A DNA stretch of 20,588 nt from Ruminococcus sp. UBA4350 (GTDB lineage Bacteria; Bacillota; Clostridia; Oscillospirales; Ruminococcaceae), in assembly GCA_002394125.1 (NCBI GenBank), contig DGSY01000153.1:1-20588 (forward strand), read 5' to 3'. Shown here piece by piece: positions 7,156 through 15,015 of this stretch (position 1 is its first letter; every line of letters begins with the position of its first letter). A program made the translations under genes and the position numbers. Below the pieces are notes generated by a model. The model was not told the DNA's origin. It searched no databases and worked only from the letters and a program-made list of their open reading frames with translations.

Positions 7156-8243
7156 ATCGGGAAATACATCACATTCGGGCGGATCTCCTGTTCGCGGAGC
7201 CGCCGGAGGGAAAGCACGGTAATGCGCGGATCGGCCGAGGCAGCCTGCATGATATGCGCTGTCGGCTGTGCAGTCACAATGAAAACGGCGTGTGCTTCAC
7301 CGCTGCTGCGGATGCGGTCAAGCAAAGATGAGAAACGTCCCGCGACCGTATCAGGCAGCTCGGCCAGCAGATGCAGATGACGGCTGAGCGCATGGCTGCC
7401 GCTGAGAAACGGCGTTTCTGCGGGCATTCCGCGCAGTGCGGTATTTGCGCAGAAGCGGACGGGAATCCGCAGATGCACAGCCGTGCCGAGCAGTGCGGCG
7501 CAGAGCCGGATCGCATCCTCATAGACCGCCGGATCGGAAACGCGGTCGCGGTCGGTCTCGCGTGTTTCCGTATTCAGCAGAACGGTCATGTCCGGACAGG
7601 CAGTCTCCTGATACTGCCAGACCATCGGCTGCTGTGCACGCGCCGAAGCCGTCCAGCAGATATCGCGCACCGGATCGCCCGCGGAATATTCGCGGATGCC
7701 GCAGACCGCAAAGCGGTCGGGGATCAGCGTCCGGCGGCGGATCATTTCACCGGTAATCTGCGCGGGCAGCTCGGATACCTCATCCATTGACCGGACGGCC
7801 GGCAGGACTGTGATTATTGCTTCTGCCGGAAACGGCTGTGAAAGCTCCATTGTCCCGAACAGATCGGAGATCACGATGACCGCATGAGACACGGTGAATA
7901 CGCCGCGGCGGGTGCAGGTCACTTTCCAGTGCCGCTCGATCTTCCGGTAGGGGAACAGGCAGAAATAACTGGAGATAAACCGCGAATCGCCCGTGACGGA
8001 CGACTGCTCCGATGCGAGCAGCAGTGCGGCGCTCGTTGTCAGCTCCGCCTTGACCCACGGGAGCGGCAGCGGCTTGCGGCTCGTGATCGTTTCGATCAGC
8101 GTGACGGTATCGCCCTCTGTCGCTTCCTCTGCGGAGAATTGCAGCGTATAGGTCAGCTTCCGGAATCCGAAGCGCCTTGTCAGCATCTGTGTCACGAGCA
8201 GTGTGCCGCCGATCAGCAGCAGAAGCAGGATCAGAACGGTCAT
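7143..8243 (-). CDS. DUF58-domain protein, 3' end formed by the foldback element
   Basis: Protein of 366 residues with one N-terminal hydrophobic segment (residues 2-20) and a long soluble part. The DUF58 hallmark REYSAGDPVRDICWTASAR is at residues 184-202, followed by MVWQYQE; the C-terminal half has the von Willebrand A-like layout usual for the family. DUF58 proteins pair with MoxR AAA+ ATPases, and here its ATG overlaps the moxR-like stop by four bases (ATGA). The last residues (RAC) and the TGA stop lie inside the terminal inverted repeat of the element at 6993-7155, so the native C-terminus was probably altered by an insertion. No transglutaminase-like or VWA gene follows, although these often complete such operons. 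Confidence 0.85.
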   Translation of the reverse strand: MTVLILLLLLIGGTLLVTQMLTRRFGFRKLTYTLQFSAEEATEGDTVTLIETITSRKPLPLPWVKAELTTSAALLLASEQSSVTGDSRFISSYFCLFPYRKIERHWKVTCTRRGVFTVSHAVIVISDLFGTMELSQPFPAEAIITVLPAVRSMDEVSELPAQITGEMIRRRTLIPDRFAVCGIREYSAGDPVRDICWTASARAQQPMVWQYQETACPDMTVLLNTETRETDRDRVSDPAVYEDAIRLCAALLGTAVHLRIPVRFCANTALRGMPAETPFLSGSHALSRHLHLLAELPDTVAGRFSSLLDRIRSSGEAHAVFIVTAQPTAHIMQAASADPRITVLSLRRLREQEIRPNVMYFPIRAC

Positions 8244-9199
8244 GCCTTCGGCACCGGAACGGTATCGAGCAGCTCCTGTGCAAGCGCTTCGGAGGCTTCG
8301 CGGTCGGTCAGCAGACCGTCCGTCACCTGAAAGCGGTGTGCGCAGACTGCCGTAAAAACGGATTTGATGTCGTCGGGGATCATGTAGTCTCTGCCCTCGG
8401 CGGCAGCGGCAGCCTGTGCCGCATGGCGAACGGCGAGGACTGCACGCGTACTCAGGCCGCAGCGCAGGCGCGGATGCTTCCGCGATGCTTCGGCAAGCGA
8501 GAGCAGATAGTTCAGCACATCCTCCGATGCCGACACTGTCCGGACGGCATCCTGTGCTGCCAGCAGCGTTTCGGGATCGGTCACGGCGCTGAGCGAATCC
8601 AGCGGATCGGCGAGCTGCCGGCCTTCGAGGATCGCAAGCTCCTGTGCGCGGTCGGGTCTGCCCATACGCAGCCGCATAAAGAAGCGGTCGAGCTGCGCCT
8701 CCGGCAGCGGGAATGTGCCCTGCATCTCGATTGGATTCTGCGTTGCAATGACGAAGAAAGGTTCGGGCAGGGGATAGCGCTTTGCACCGACGGTCACCTG
8801 ATGCTCGGCCATGCATTCGAGCAGGCCGGACTGCGAGCGCGGCGCCATGCGGTTGATCTCATCGGCTAAAAGCAGATTCGTGAAGACCGGCCCCTCGCGG
8901 AACTGCATGGCTCTTGTGCCGATGCCGTCCTGCGTGAGAATCTCATAGCCGGTGATATCTGCGGGCATCAGATCGGGCGTACCCTGAATGCGTTTGCTGC
9001 CGCAGCCGAGCAGGATCGCCGCCGCCTTGACGAGCGTGGTCTTGCCGGAGCCGGGCAGATCCTCCAGCAGCACATGGCCGCCGCAGAGGAGTGCGGCAGT
9101 CAGCAGCCGGACGGTATCATCCGCGCCGATGATGACGCGCCGGAGCCCATCGGTGAGGGCGGCGGTCAGCGCGGGGATCTCCTTGCATGAAACTGTCAT
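8240..9199 (-). CDS. MoxR-family AAA+ ATPase
   Basis: Protein of 319 residues. Walker A LPGSGKTT is at residues 48-55, Walker B LLLADEIN at 109-116, and the sensor 1 region FVIATQNP follows. These with GTFPLPEAQLDRF identify the MoxR subgroup, chaperone-like ATPases thought to help assemble or activate protein complexes at the cell envelope. It is cytosolic, with no membrane segments. The ATG at 9197-9199 is preferred because AAGGAGG lies five bases upstream; an ATG nine codons earlier (9226) would be almost at the predicted transcription start. It is the first gene of the unit with DUF58, driven by the promoter at 9235-9263. Confidence 0.9.
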   Translation of the reverse strand: MTVSCKEIPALTAALTDGLRRVIIGADDTVRLLTAALLCGGHVLLEDLPGSGKTTLVKAAAILLGCGSKRIQGTPDLMPADITGYEILTQDGIGTRAMQFREGPVFTNLLLADEINRMAPRSQSGLLECMAEHQVTVGAKRYPLPEPFFVIATQNPIEMQGTFPLPEAQLDRFFMRLRMGRPDRAQELAILEGRQLADPLDSLSAVTDPETLLAAQDAVRTVSASEDVLNYLLSLAEASRKHPRLRCGLSTRAVLAVRHAAQAAAAAEGRDYMIPDDIKSVFTAVCAHRFQVTDGLLTDREASEALAQELLDTVPVPKA

Positions 9200-9234
9200 C
9201 GGATCCTCCTTCCTGAAAATGCACAATCAAATAT

Positions 9235-9263
9235 AGTATACCACGCTTCTGCTGTTTTGTCAA
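9235..9263 (-). promoter_or_regulatory. Sigma-A promoter of the moxR-DUF58 unit
   Basis: On the minus strand a consensus TTGACA (9258-9263) and TATACT (9235-9240) are 17 bases apart. The predicted transcript would have a leader of about 30 bases before the ATG at 9199. Confidence 0.85.
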
Positions 9264-9643
9264 ATCGCAATGCGGGGCGGAGGACTGCCTGCGGACGGTA
9301 TTGCATTTTGTATATTGATGAATATTATATAACGAAATGTATATTGCACATCCCCGAATACACGCCGGCGGGCGGAATGACCTCCATTTCCGGCAAAATG
9401 GAATTAAATTGCTTTCAATCGCATTTTTAGCATAATCCACAACGGAACATAGCTCACTTTGGGCAGTATGTGCAAGAAAAAAGTGAAAAGATAGGGAAAT
9501 GTTTCAAGATTATTCATATTTCGTTCATAAAATGTCCATATAATACGGAGAGTTTTCGTATATAATAAAGATGCCGGCCTTCCGGTCCAAAAATGAGAGG
9601 GATTTTTGGAAATCTATTAACAATATTTGAGAGGGGAATTCTA
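9264..9643 (+). promoter_or_regulatory. Intergenic region upstream of the first GH9 gene
   Basis: No gene is seen in this divergent intergenic stretch. It is markedly richer in A/T than its surroundings. On the plus strand there are TATAAT -10-like hexamers at 9539-9544 and 9561-9566, neither with a convincing -35 box, and a further candidate pair TTGCAT (9301-9306) and TATTAT (9323-9328) with 16-base spacing. A small inverted repeat TCCATTT/AAATGGA lies near 9390-9410. The GH9 ribosome binding site GAGAGGGG is just before 9644. The actual transcription start cannot be decided by eye. Confidence 0.45.
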
Positions 9644-11830
9644 ATGAACAAATCATTCGTCCGCAGAATCGGTGCGCTCTGCACCGGCGCTGTCATGACC
9701 GCCTCTGCCCTGATGTCCATGAGCAGCTCGCTCACCGTCACCGCAGCAGGCTCCGATGACTACGCGAAGATCCTTCAGTACAGCCTGTACTTCTACGATG
9801 CCAATATGTGCGGCAAGGACGTCCAGTCCAAGTGCGGCCTGAGCTGGCGCGGCAACTGCCACACCGATGACGAGGTGCCGGGCGGCTTCCACGATGCCGG
9901 TGACCATGCAATGTTCGGTCTGCCGCAGGGCTACACAGCCGCAGCACTCGGCCTGAGCTACCAGCAGTTCGCGGATGCATATGCAGCAACCGGTCAGACC
10001 GACCACCTCAAGATGATCACCGACCGCTTCTGCGAATTCTTCCGCAATTCCACGAAGCTGAGCGGCGATTCCGTCAGCAACTTCCTCTATCAGAAGGGCG
10101 ACGGTGAAGCGGATCACAAGTACTGGGGCAAGCCGGAGAATCAGCCCGGCGGACGCAAGATGTTCTGGACATCCTCCGGCGCGAGCGATATCGCGGCAGA
10201 CTATGCGGCAGCACTCGCTCTGAACTACATCAACTTCAAAAATAACGAGGATCTGAAGTACGCAAAGGCACTTTACAAGTTCTCCAAGCAGTACAATCAG
10301 TGCGCGACGGACGGTCCGAAGGGCTTCTACAACTCCAGCAGCTGCGCGGATGAGCAGGCGCTGGCAGCAGCATGGCTCTACAAGGCAACGAATGACGGCC
10401 AGTACAAGAATGACCTCGATGCCGCAATGGGCAGCCTCGGTGTCGGCTGGGCATACGGCTGGAACGATGCAAACCTCGGCGCAGCGCTCGCTTACGGCAT
10501 CGTCACCGGCAACTGGGCAAAGGCAAGCGGCTATGTCGGCAATATGTGCCGCGGCAACGATTACCTCTACATGGACAAGTGGGGCAGCGCAAGACTGAAC
10601 GCTTCCATGCAGTTCGCAGCGCTGATCGTCTCCAAGAATACCAACACGAGCTATGTTGACTGGGCAAAGGGACAGATGCGCTATCTGACCGGCGACAACA
10701 AATTCGGCTACAGCTTCGTGGTCGGCATCGGTAATAAGTATCCGGAGAACACCCACCACAGAGCAGCCTCCGGCTACAACAGCTACGATGAAATGGGCAA
10801 TAACAGAACCGCAGCTCCGAATTCTCCGGTTCTGATCGGCGCACTCGCCGGCGGCCCGTGGAGCGGCGATCGGAATTCTGCGGATAAGGGTTCTCCTGTC
10901 TTCTATGAGGACAACATTCAGGATTATATCGGCAACGAGGTCGCACTGGACTACAATGCAGGTCTGGTCGGCGCAGCAGCCGGTCTCTATTCGCTCGGCG
11001 GCAAGTCCGGCTCGATCGCATCGAACATTCCGGGCGTCACCAAGATCTACAGCAGCAGCTCCGTTGTTGTTCCGGACGATCCGACTCCGGGCACTACACC
11101 GGATAATCCGACACCGGGTACCACGCCGGAGAATCCTTCCGAGAAGGTTCTCACGCCGAGCGACATGACCGTTGATACCGAAAAGGGCAATGACGGCGAG
11201 ATCAACAACTTCGCGGAATTTTACCCGATGGGCGCAAAGTCCGCTACCCTCTATCTGAAGGTCAACTCCTCTGATACCGAGGTCTCCGGTGCGTTCGGCA
11301 CATGGACCGGCAAATGGGAGCAGGAGGACTTCATGGGCGTGAAGGTCGGTTCTGACAAGACCGTCGCAATCGACTACACGATCCCGTCCAATGTCGGACA
11401 AACCGTCAAGGCAATGGTCTTCTGGCCGCACGGCAATTCTGTCACGATCGAAAAGGTCGTTCTCCACATGGATGGCAGCGCACCGTCTCAGAACACCTCC
11501 AAGGAGACCACCACGACCACCAAAACAACGACCACCACGACCAGCACTACGACCACAACGACCACCACGACGACTACGACCACCACATTCGATCAGCCGC
11601 AGAATCCGACTGCAACGCTGTGGGGCGATGCTGACCTCAGCGGAATCGTTGATGTCGGTGACGCAGTTCTGATTGCACGCTTCAGCAACGAGGACGGCGA
11701 GGCTGTTCTCTCGAAGCAGGGCAAGGTCAATGCCGATGTTACGCACGACGGCGCTGTGAACATGGATGACGTGACCAAGATCCTGCAGGCTGTCTGCAAG
11801 CTGATCTCCATGAATGATCTTGCACACTGA
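9644..11830 (+). CDS. Secreted GH9 glucanase with CBM-like module and dockerin (cellulosomal)
   Basis: Protein of 728 residues. A signal peptide occupies residues 1-36 (VRRIG start, hydrophobic core, TVTAAG end). The GH9 catalytic domain spans about 38-455: DAGD at 84-87 with the catalytic base aspartates, HHRAASGYNS from 371, and the acid Glu at E432 in NEVALDYNAG. It should hydrolyse beta-1,4-glucans by inversion. A Pro/Thr linker (475-500) leads to an about 105-residue beta-sandwich-like module (502-610, NNFAEFYPMGAKSATLYLKV), probably carbohydrate-binding. A poly-Thr linker (622-648) then leads to a dockerin (659-721) with calcium loops DADLSGIVDVGD and DVTHDGAVNMDD. The ATG at 9644 is chosen for the signal peptide and the AGGGG site; an upstream in-frame ATG at 9593 lacks both. 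Confidence 0.95.
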   Translation: MNKSFVRRIGALCTGAVMTASALMSMSSSLTVTAAGSDDYAKILQYSLYFYDANMCGKDVQSKCGLSWRGNCHTDDEVPGGFHDAGDHAMFGLPQGYTAAALGLSYQQFADAYAATGQTDHLKMITDRFCEFFRNSTKLSGDSVSNFLYQKGDGEADHKYWGKPENQPGGRKMFWTSSGASDIAADYAAALALNYINFKNNEDLKYAKALYKFSKQYNQCATDGPKGFYNSSSCADEQALAAAWLYKATNDGQYKNDLDAAMGSLGVGWAYGWNDANLGAALAYGIVTGNWAKASGYVGNMCRGNDYLYMDKWGSARLNASMQFAALIVSKNTNTSYVDWAKGQMRYLTGDNKFGYSFVVGIGNKYPENTHHRAASGYNSYDEMGNNRTAAPNSPVLIGALAGGPWSGDRNSADKGSPVFYEDNIQDYIGNEVALDYNAGLVGAAAGLYSLGGKSGSIASNIPGVTKIYSSSSVVVPDDPTPGTTPDNPTPGTTPENPSEKVLTPSDMTVDTEKGNDGEINNFAEFYPMGAKSATLYLKVNSSDTEVSGAFGTWTGKWEQEDFMGVKVGSDKTVAIDYTIPSNVGQTVKAMVFWPHGNSVTIEKVVLHMDGSAPSQNTSKETTTTTKTTTTTTSTTTTTTTTTTTTTTFDQPQNPTATLWGDADLSGIVDVGDAVLIARFSNEDGEAVLSKQGKVNADVTHDGAVNMDDVTKILQAVCKLISMNDLAH
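11507..11587 (+). repeat. Poly-Thr linker coding repeat in the first GH9
   Basis: Low-complexity ACC/ACG/ACA triplets encode 24 Thr in a run of 27 residues (with one Lys and one Ser), linking the CBM-like module to the dockerin. Such linkers are typical of ruminococcal cellulosome enzymes and are probably O-glycosylated. Confidence 0.85.
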
Positions 11831-11878
11831 TCATTCTGTACCGTGACAGCGTTCACGGCATACAAATAGGCAAGAGCA

Positions 11879-11906
11879 CGGATACGGCTGATTTTAGCCG
11901 TATCCG
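11879..11906 (+). other. Perfect 11-bp stem hairpin between the two GH9 genes
   Basis: CGGATACGGCT and AGCCGTATCCG form a perfect 11-base stem with loop GATTTT, 49 bases after the first GH9 stop. A smaller hairpin CCGTGA/TCACGG lies at 11841-11858. There is no T-run after either on the plus strand, so these are not standard intrinsic terminators; they may protect the mRNA end or be processing sites. The rest of the 11831-12165 gap holds the foldback element and the second GH9 ribosome site. No clear promoter is seen in it. Confidence 0.6.
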
Positions 11907-11981
11907 CGTTCGCATATACAGGAATTGCTGCATGATTTAACATATTGTAGCGATTCTGCACAAAAAGGCGAAAGCCAAACA

Positions 11982-12143
11982 AGGGCGTGTTGACACTAAA
12001 ATAATATGCGGATTTTTGAGATGATTTTGTTCCGTTCAAGGCAAAAATCCGCAGGCGGGCTGTCGCCCGGCAAGGATTTTTAACGACGAACGGGGCAAAA
12101 TCAGCCAAAAAGATGTATATTAGGCTTAGTGTCAACACACCCA
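11982..12143 (+). mobile_element. Foldback (MITE-like) element, copy 2
   Basis: A 162-bp element almost identical to the reverse complement of 6993-7155. The ends AGGGCGTGTTGACACT and AGTGTCAACACACCC are inverted repeats with one change near the outer edge, and the centre is the hairpin GGGC-TGTC-GCCC. Near the right end four transitions distinguish it from copy 1 (AGATGTATATTAGG against AGACGCGTGTTAGG). It lies 22 bases before the second GH9 start, directly before the AAAAAGGGGAGG ribosome site, and in the same gene-facing orientation as copy 1. Confidence 0.8.
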
Positions 12144-12165
12144 AAAAAAAAGGGGAGGTTTTACC

Positions 12166-14031
12166 ATGTTCCGAAAAGAGAACACCAAACGAACCGCAGC
12201 AGGGATCCTCAGCGCAGCAATGATGCTGTGCAGCTGCATGATCCCGAATGCTGCAATGCCCGCATCGGCCGATAACGGCGATGAAAACTTCGGTGAGGCG
12301 CTGGCTCTTTCGCTCTATTTCTACGATGCGAATGCCTGCGGCACCGGCATCACCGACGGCCCGCTGACATGGCGCGGCGACTGCCATACCTATGACGGTC
12401 AGGCCGAGATCAGCAAGGCGGAAAACTTCAATTCTGCGGCCGCGGCGATCATGGATCCCGACGGCGACGGCAAAATGGATCTGTCCGGCGGCTATCACGA
12501 TGCCGGCGACCATGTCAAATTCAACCTGACGATCGGCTTTTCGATGTCCTCGCTGGCAATGTCCGATTACCTCAATGACGGCGTCTATGCGGATATCGGC
12601 TGCATGGATCATTTTGCGGCGGTTCTGAAGCGCGGCTGCGATTATCTGATGAAAACGACGGCTCTTGACGGCAGCGGCAGTGTGGTCTCGATCTGCTATC
12701 AGGTATCTGATCTTGCCGACCACGGCACATGGTCTTCGCCGGAGGTTCAGACCTATGAGCGCAAGACCTACTGGATGTCCGCCGGCAACAACAACCGCAA
12801 GATTTGCGCTGACATGGTCAATGGGCTGGCCGGCACTGCCTATGCGCTGCGCAATTACGATCCCGCTTATTCCGCAAAATGCCTGAAATATGCACAGGCG
12901 ATCTTCGACTTCGCCAAGGCGAACAGCGGCAATGAGCAGACCGGAAACGGCGGTATGTACGGCAATTCCGCGGATTCGCAGGACGAGATGCTGATTTCAT
13001 CGGCATGGCTTTATATCAACGGTGTCGCCGATATGCCGAAATGCATTCCGTCGAATCAGGGCTACAGCTCCGAATTCGGCTCGGAATATGACGGCTATCT
13101 CTATTCGTGGGACAAGCAGTATCAGGGCTATTGCTGGCTGATGTATAAGGCCACCAAAAATGAGGCCTACAAGACCGAGCTGATCGCGGATTACAACAAT
13201 CAGGGCGGCTTCTCGGAGACGCAGTACAATACGAAATGGGGCTGGGGCAATTCCCGCTATAACTGCGCGGTGCAGACAACGGCGCTTGCAATCGCGGACG
13301 GAGATAAGGATTCCGCATACGCAAAGGGCGCGAAATTCCAGATGAACTATATCCTCGGTCAGAACAGCTACAATTACAGCTTCCTCGTCGGCTACGGCGA
13401 CAAGTGCCCGACGCATTATCACCACAGAGCCGCGAACCCCGGAACGGGCAATCCCAAGGATGATACGGCCGCGAAGTATCTGGTTTACGGCGCGCTGATC
13501 GGCGGCCCGGACAGCTCCGGCTATCAGGATTATCAGGACAGCTACACCTATACCGAGCCGGCACTCGATTACAACGGCTGCTTCGCGCTGGCCTGCTCCG
13601 GCCTTTACAGACTCTACGGCGGCGATCCGGCGGCGGCAAAGCCGGTGATCGAGGCGGCATCCGAGATCAACAGCTCGTATGTGTTCGGCAGCGGTGCTGT
13701 GCAGCAGGAGGAGACCACGACAACAACTGAGACAACAACCACCACGACAACAACTGAGACAACGACCACCACGACAACAACCGAGACAACCACAACGACG
13801 ACAGAACCGGTCGAGCCGCAGTCCAGACTGCTCGGCGACGTCAATCTCAGCGGCAATGTCGATGTTGAGGACTGCGTTCTGCTTGCGCGCTATAATACCG
13901 AGGATGAAACTGCAGTCGTAACGTCACAGGGCAAGATCAATGCGGATGCGAATCAGGACGGCCGCCTTGACGGAGACGATGTGACATATATCCTTCAGGC
14001 TATTGCCAAACTCAGGACACTCGGCGCATAA
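12166..14031 (+). CDS. Secreted GH9 glucanase with dockerin (cellulosomal)
   Basis: Protein of 621 residues. A signal peptide lies at about 1-36 (KENTKRTAAG, hydrophobic core, MPASAD). The GH9 catalytic domain spans about 40-485: WRGDCHT, DAGDHVKFN with D112 and D115, YHHRAANPG at 418-426, and the acid Glu E464 in TEPALDYNG. The fold is the usual alpha/alpha barrel that cuts beta-1,4-glucan. A linker built from Glu followed by eight Thr, repeated (515-547), leads to the dockerin (557-616), with calcium loops DVNLSGNVDVED and DANQDGRLDGDD. No CBM is present, unlike the first GH9. The ATG has a very strong GGGGAGG site nine bases upstream. It probably depends on read-through from the first GH9 or on a promoter in the gap. 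It ends before a strong terminator. Confidence 0.95.
   Translation: MFRKENTKRTAAGILSAAMMLCSCMIPNAAMPASADNGDENFGEALALSLYFYDANACGTGITDGPLTWRGDCHTYDGQAEISKAENFNSAAAAIMDPDGDGKMDLSGGYHDAGDHVKFNLTIGFSMSSLAMSDYLNDGVYADIGCMDHFAAVLKRGCDYLMKTTALDGSGSVVSICYQVSDLADHGTWSSPEVQTYERKTYWMSAGNNNRKICADMVNGLAGTAYALRNYDPAYSAKCLKYAQAIFDFAKANSGNEQTGNGGMYGNSADSQDEMLISSAWLYINGVADMPKCIPSNQGYSSEFGSEYDGYLYSWDKQYQGYCWLMYKATKNEAYKTELIADYNNQGGFSETQYNTKWGWGNSRYNCAVQTTALAIADGDKDSAYAKGAKFQMNYILGQNSYNYSFLVGYGDKCPTHYHHRAANPGTGNPKDDTAAKYLVYGALIGGPDSSGYQDYQDSYTYTEPALDYNGCFALACSGLYRLYGGDPAAAKPVIEAASEINSSYVFGSGAVQQEETTTTTETTTTTTTTETTTTTTTTETTTTTTEPVEPQSRLLGDVNLSGNVDVEDCVLLARYNTEDETAVVTSQGKINADANQDGRLDGDDVTYILQAIAKLRTLGA
13711..13809 (+). 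repeat. 27-bp tandem repeats encoding the Glu-Thr linker
   Basis: Tandem in-frame units start at 13729, 13756 and 13783, each beginning GAGACAAC and encoding Glu plus eight Thr (the last unit is shorter). Synonymous differences between units show they are not very recent duplicates. The segment joins the GH9 domain to the dockerin. Confidence 0.85.
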
Positions 14032-14048
14032 GCCGCAACAGTATGCTT

Positions 14049-14086
14049 CCGCAATCGCGCAGGACAAAGCTGCGCGATTGCGGTTT
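14049..14086 (+). terminator. Intrinsic terminator after the second GH9 gene
   Basis: A perfect 14-base stem, CCGCAATCGCGCAG and its complement, with a seven-base loop GACAAAG, is followed by TTTG. The T-run is short but the stem is very stable. It begins 17 bases after the GH9 stop. Confidence 0.75.
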
Positions 14087-14123
14087 GTGCTGAAAAAAAC
14101 AAAAGATTGCAGGAGGCAGCCCC

Positions 14124-15002
14124 ATGAAGCATCAGGCTGAAACAAAACACAAAGCAATACAGTCCATCCCGCGCCGTCTGGGCATTCTGCTCATTCTGGC
14201 GTTGCTCATCTATGCGTGTGCCTACGGCGCAAACAACCGCATTGATATCTCAGAATACACCTATGAGACCGATCAGCTTTCCGTCTCGTTTGACGGCTTC
14301 CGGATCGTGCATCTGACCGACCTTCACAACAAGGTCTTCGCGCAGAACAATGAATCCCTGCTGCGCGAGATCCGGAAGCTCAAGCCGGATATCATCGTCA
14401 TGACCGGCGATTTCATAGATGCCTCCAATCATACAAATATTGACCACGCGCTGATGTTCATGCAGGAGATCCCGAAGATCGCGCCGTCCTATTATGTCTA
14501 CGGCAATCATGAGCATATTCTCGGCAAGACTGTGACGGAAGCCTTTGCGCGGCAGGTCACGGAATACGGCGTGCATTTCATGAGTGATGAAGCGCTTCAG
14601 GTCCCCTCTAAGACGGGGCAGACATTTACGCTGATCGGTCTGGACGACAAATCGCTTCAGGCGAATATTTTGCAGAAGCTCGTCGATGAGTCAGAGGATG
14701 ATTTTCAGGTTCTGCTCGCGCATGAGCCGCAGTATCTGGAGAATTACTATGCGGAGACCGGTGTGAATCTTGTTTTCTCCGGCCATGCGCACGGCGGACA
14801 GTTCCGCATTCCGTTCCTCAATCAGGGCATCTATGCACCCGATCAGGGCGTTCTGCCGCAATACACCGGCGGCGAATATACATCCGGCAGCAGCACGATG
14901 TATCTCAGCCGCGGCCTCGGCAACAGCGGCTTTCCGCTGCGCCTGTTCAACCATCCGGAGATTATCTGTGTGACGCTGAAAACCGTCACCGGCGGCAGAT
15001 GA
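14124..15002 (+). CDS. Membrane-anchored metallophosphoesterase, YkuE/YaeI-like
   Basis: Protein of 292 residues with one N-terminal transmembrane helix (about 17-35) and a calcineurin-like phosphoesterase domain outside or at the membrane. The metal-binding motifs are in order: DLH at 66-68, GDFID at 95-99, GNHE at 127-130, AHEPQ at 199-203 and GHAHGGQ at 220-226. This matches YkuE/YaeI-type enzymes, some of which act on lipid-linked phosphates; the substrate here is not known. The ATG has AGGAGG eight bases upstream. It starts after the GH9 terminator and lies 13 bases before the asparaginase gene, so these two are likely an operon. No clear promoter is visible in the short gap. Confidence 0.85.
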   Translation: MKHQAETKHKAIQSIPRRLGILLILALLIYACAYGANNRIDISEYTYETDQLSVSFDGFRIVHLTDLHNKVFAQNNESLLREIRKLKPDIIVMTGDFIDASNHTNIDHALMFMQEIPKIAPSYYVYGNHEHILGKTVTEAFARQVTEYGVHFMSDEALQVPSKTGQTFTLIGLDDKSLQANILQKLVDESEDDFQVLLAHEPQYLENYYAETGVNLVFSGHAHGGQFRIPFLNQGIYAPDQGVLPQYTGGEYTSGSSTMYLSRGLGNSGFPLRLFNHPEIICVTLKTVTGGR

Positions 15003-15015
15003 TGCGGAGGGGAAT

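Noticed and set aside
6999..7331. Small protein encoded across the foldback element (LADFAPFVVKNP-type peptide, also encoded in copy 2)
   Set aside because: The shared peptide follows from the repeated DNA; there is no ribosome site and the frame runs out into unrelated sequence after each copy.
9653..11827. Long antisense open frame across the first GH9 gene
   Set aside because: It is a codon-bias shadow of the GH9 frame; the predicted protein is Arg/Ile-rich with no domain and no start signal.
13711..13809. CRISPR-like or minisatellite array
   Set aside because: The 27-bp repeats are in frame, have no spacers and encode the Glu-Thr linker of the GH9 enzyme.
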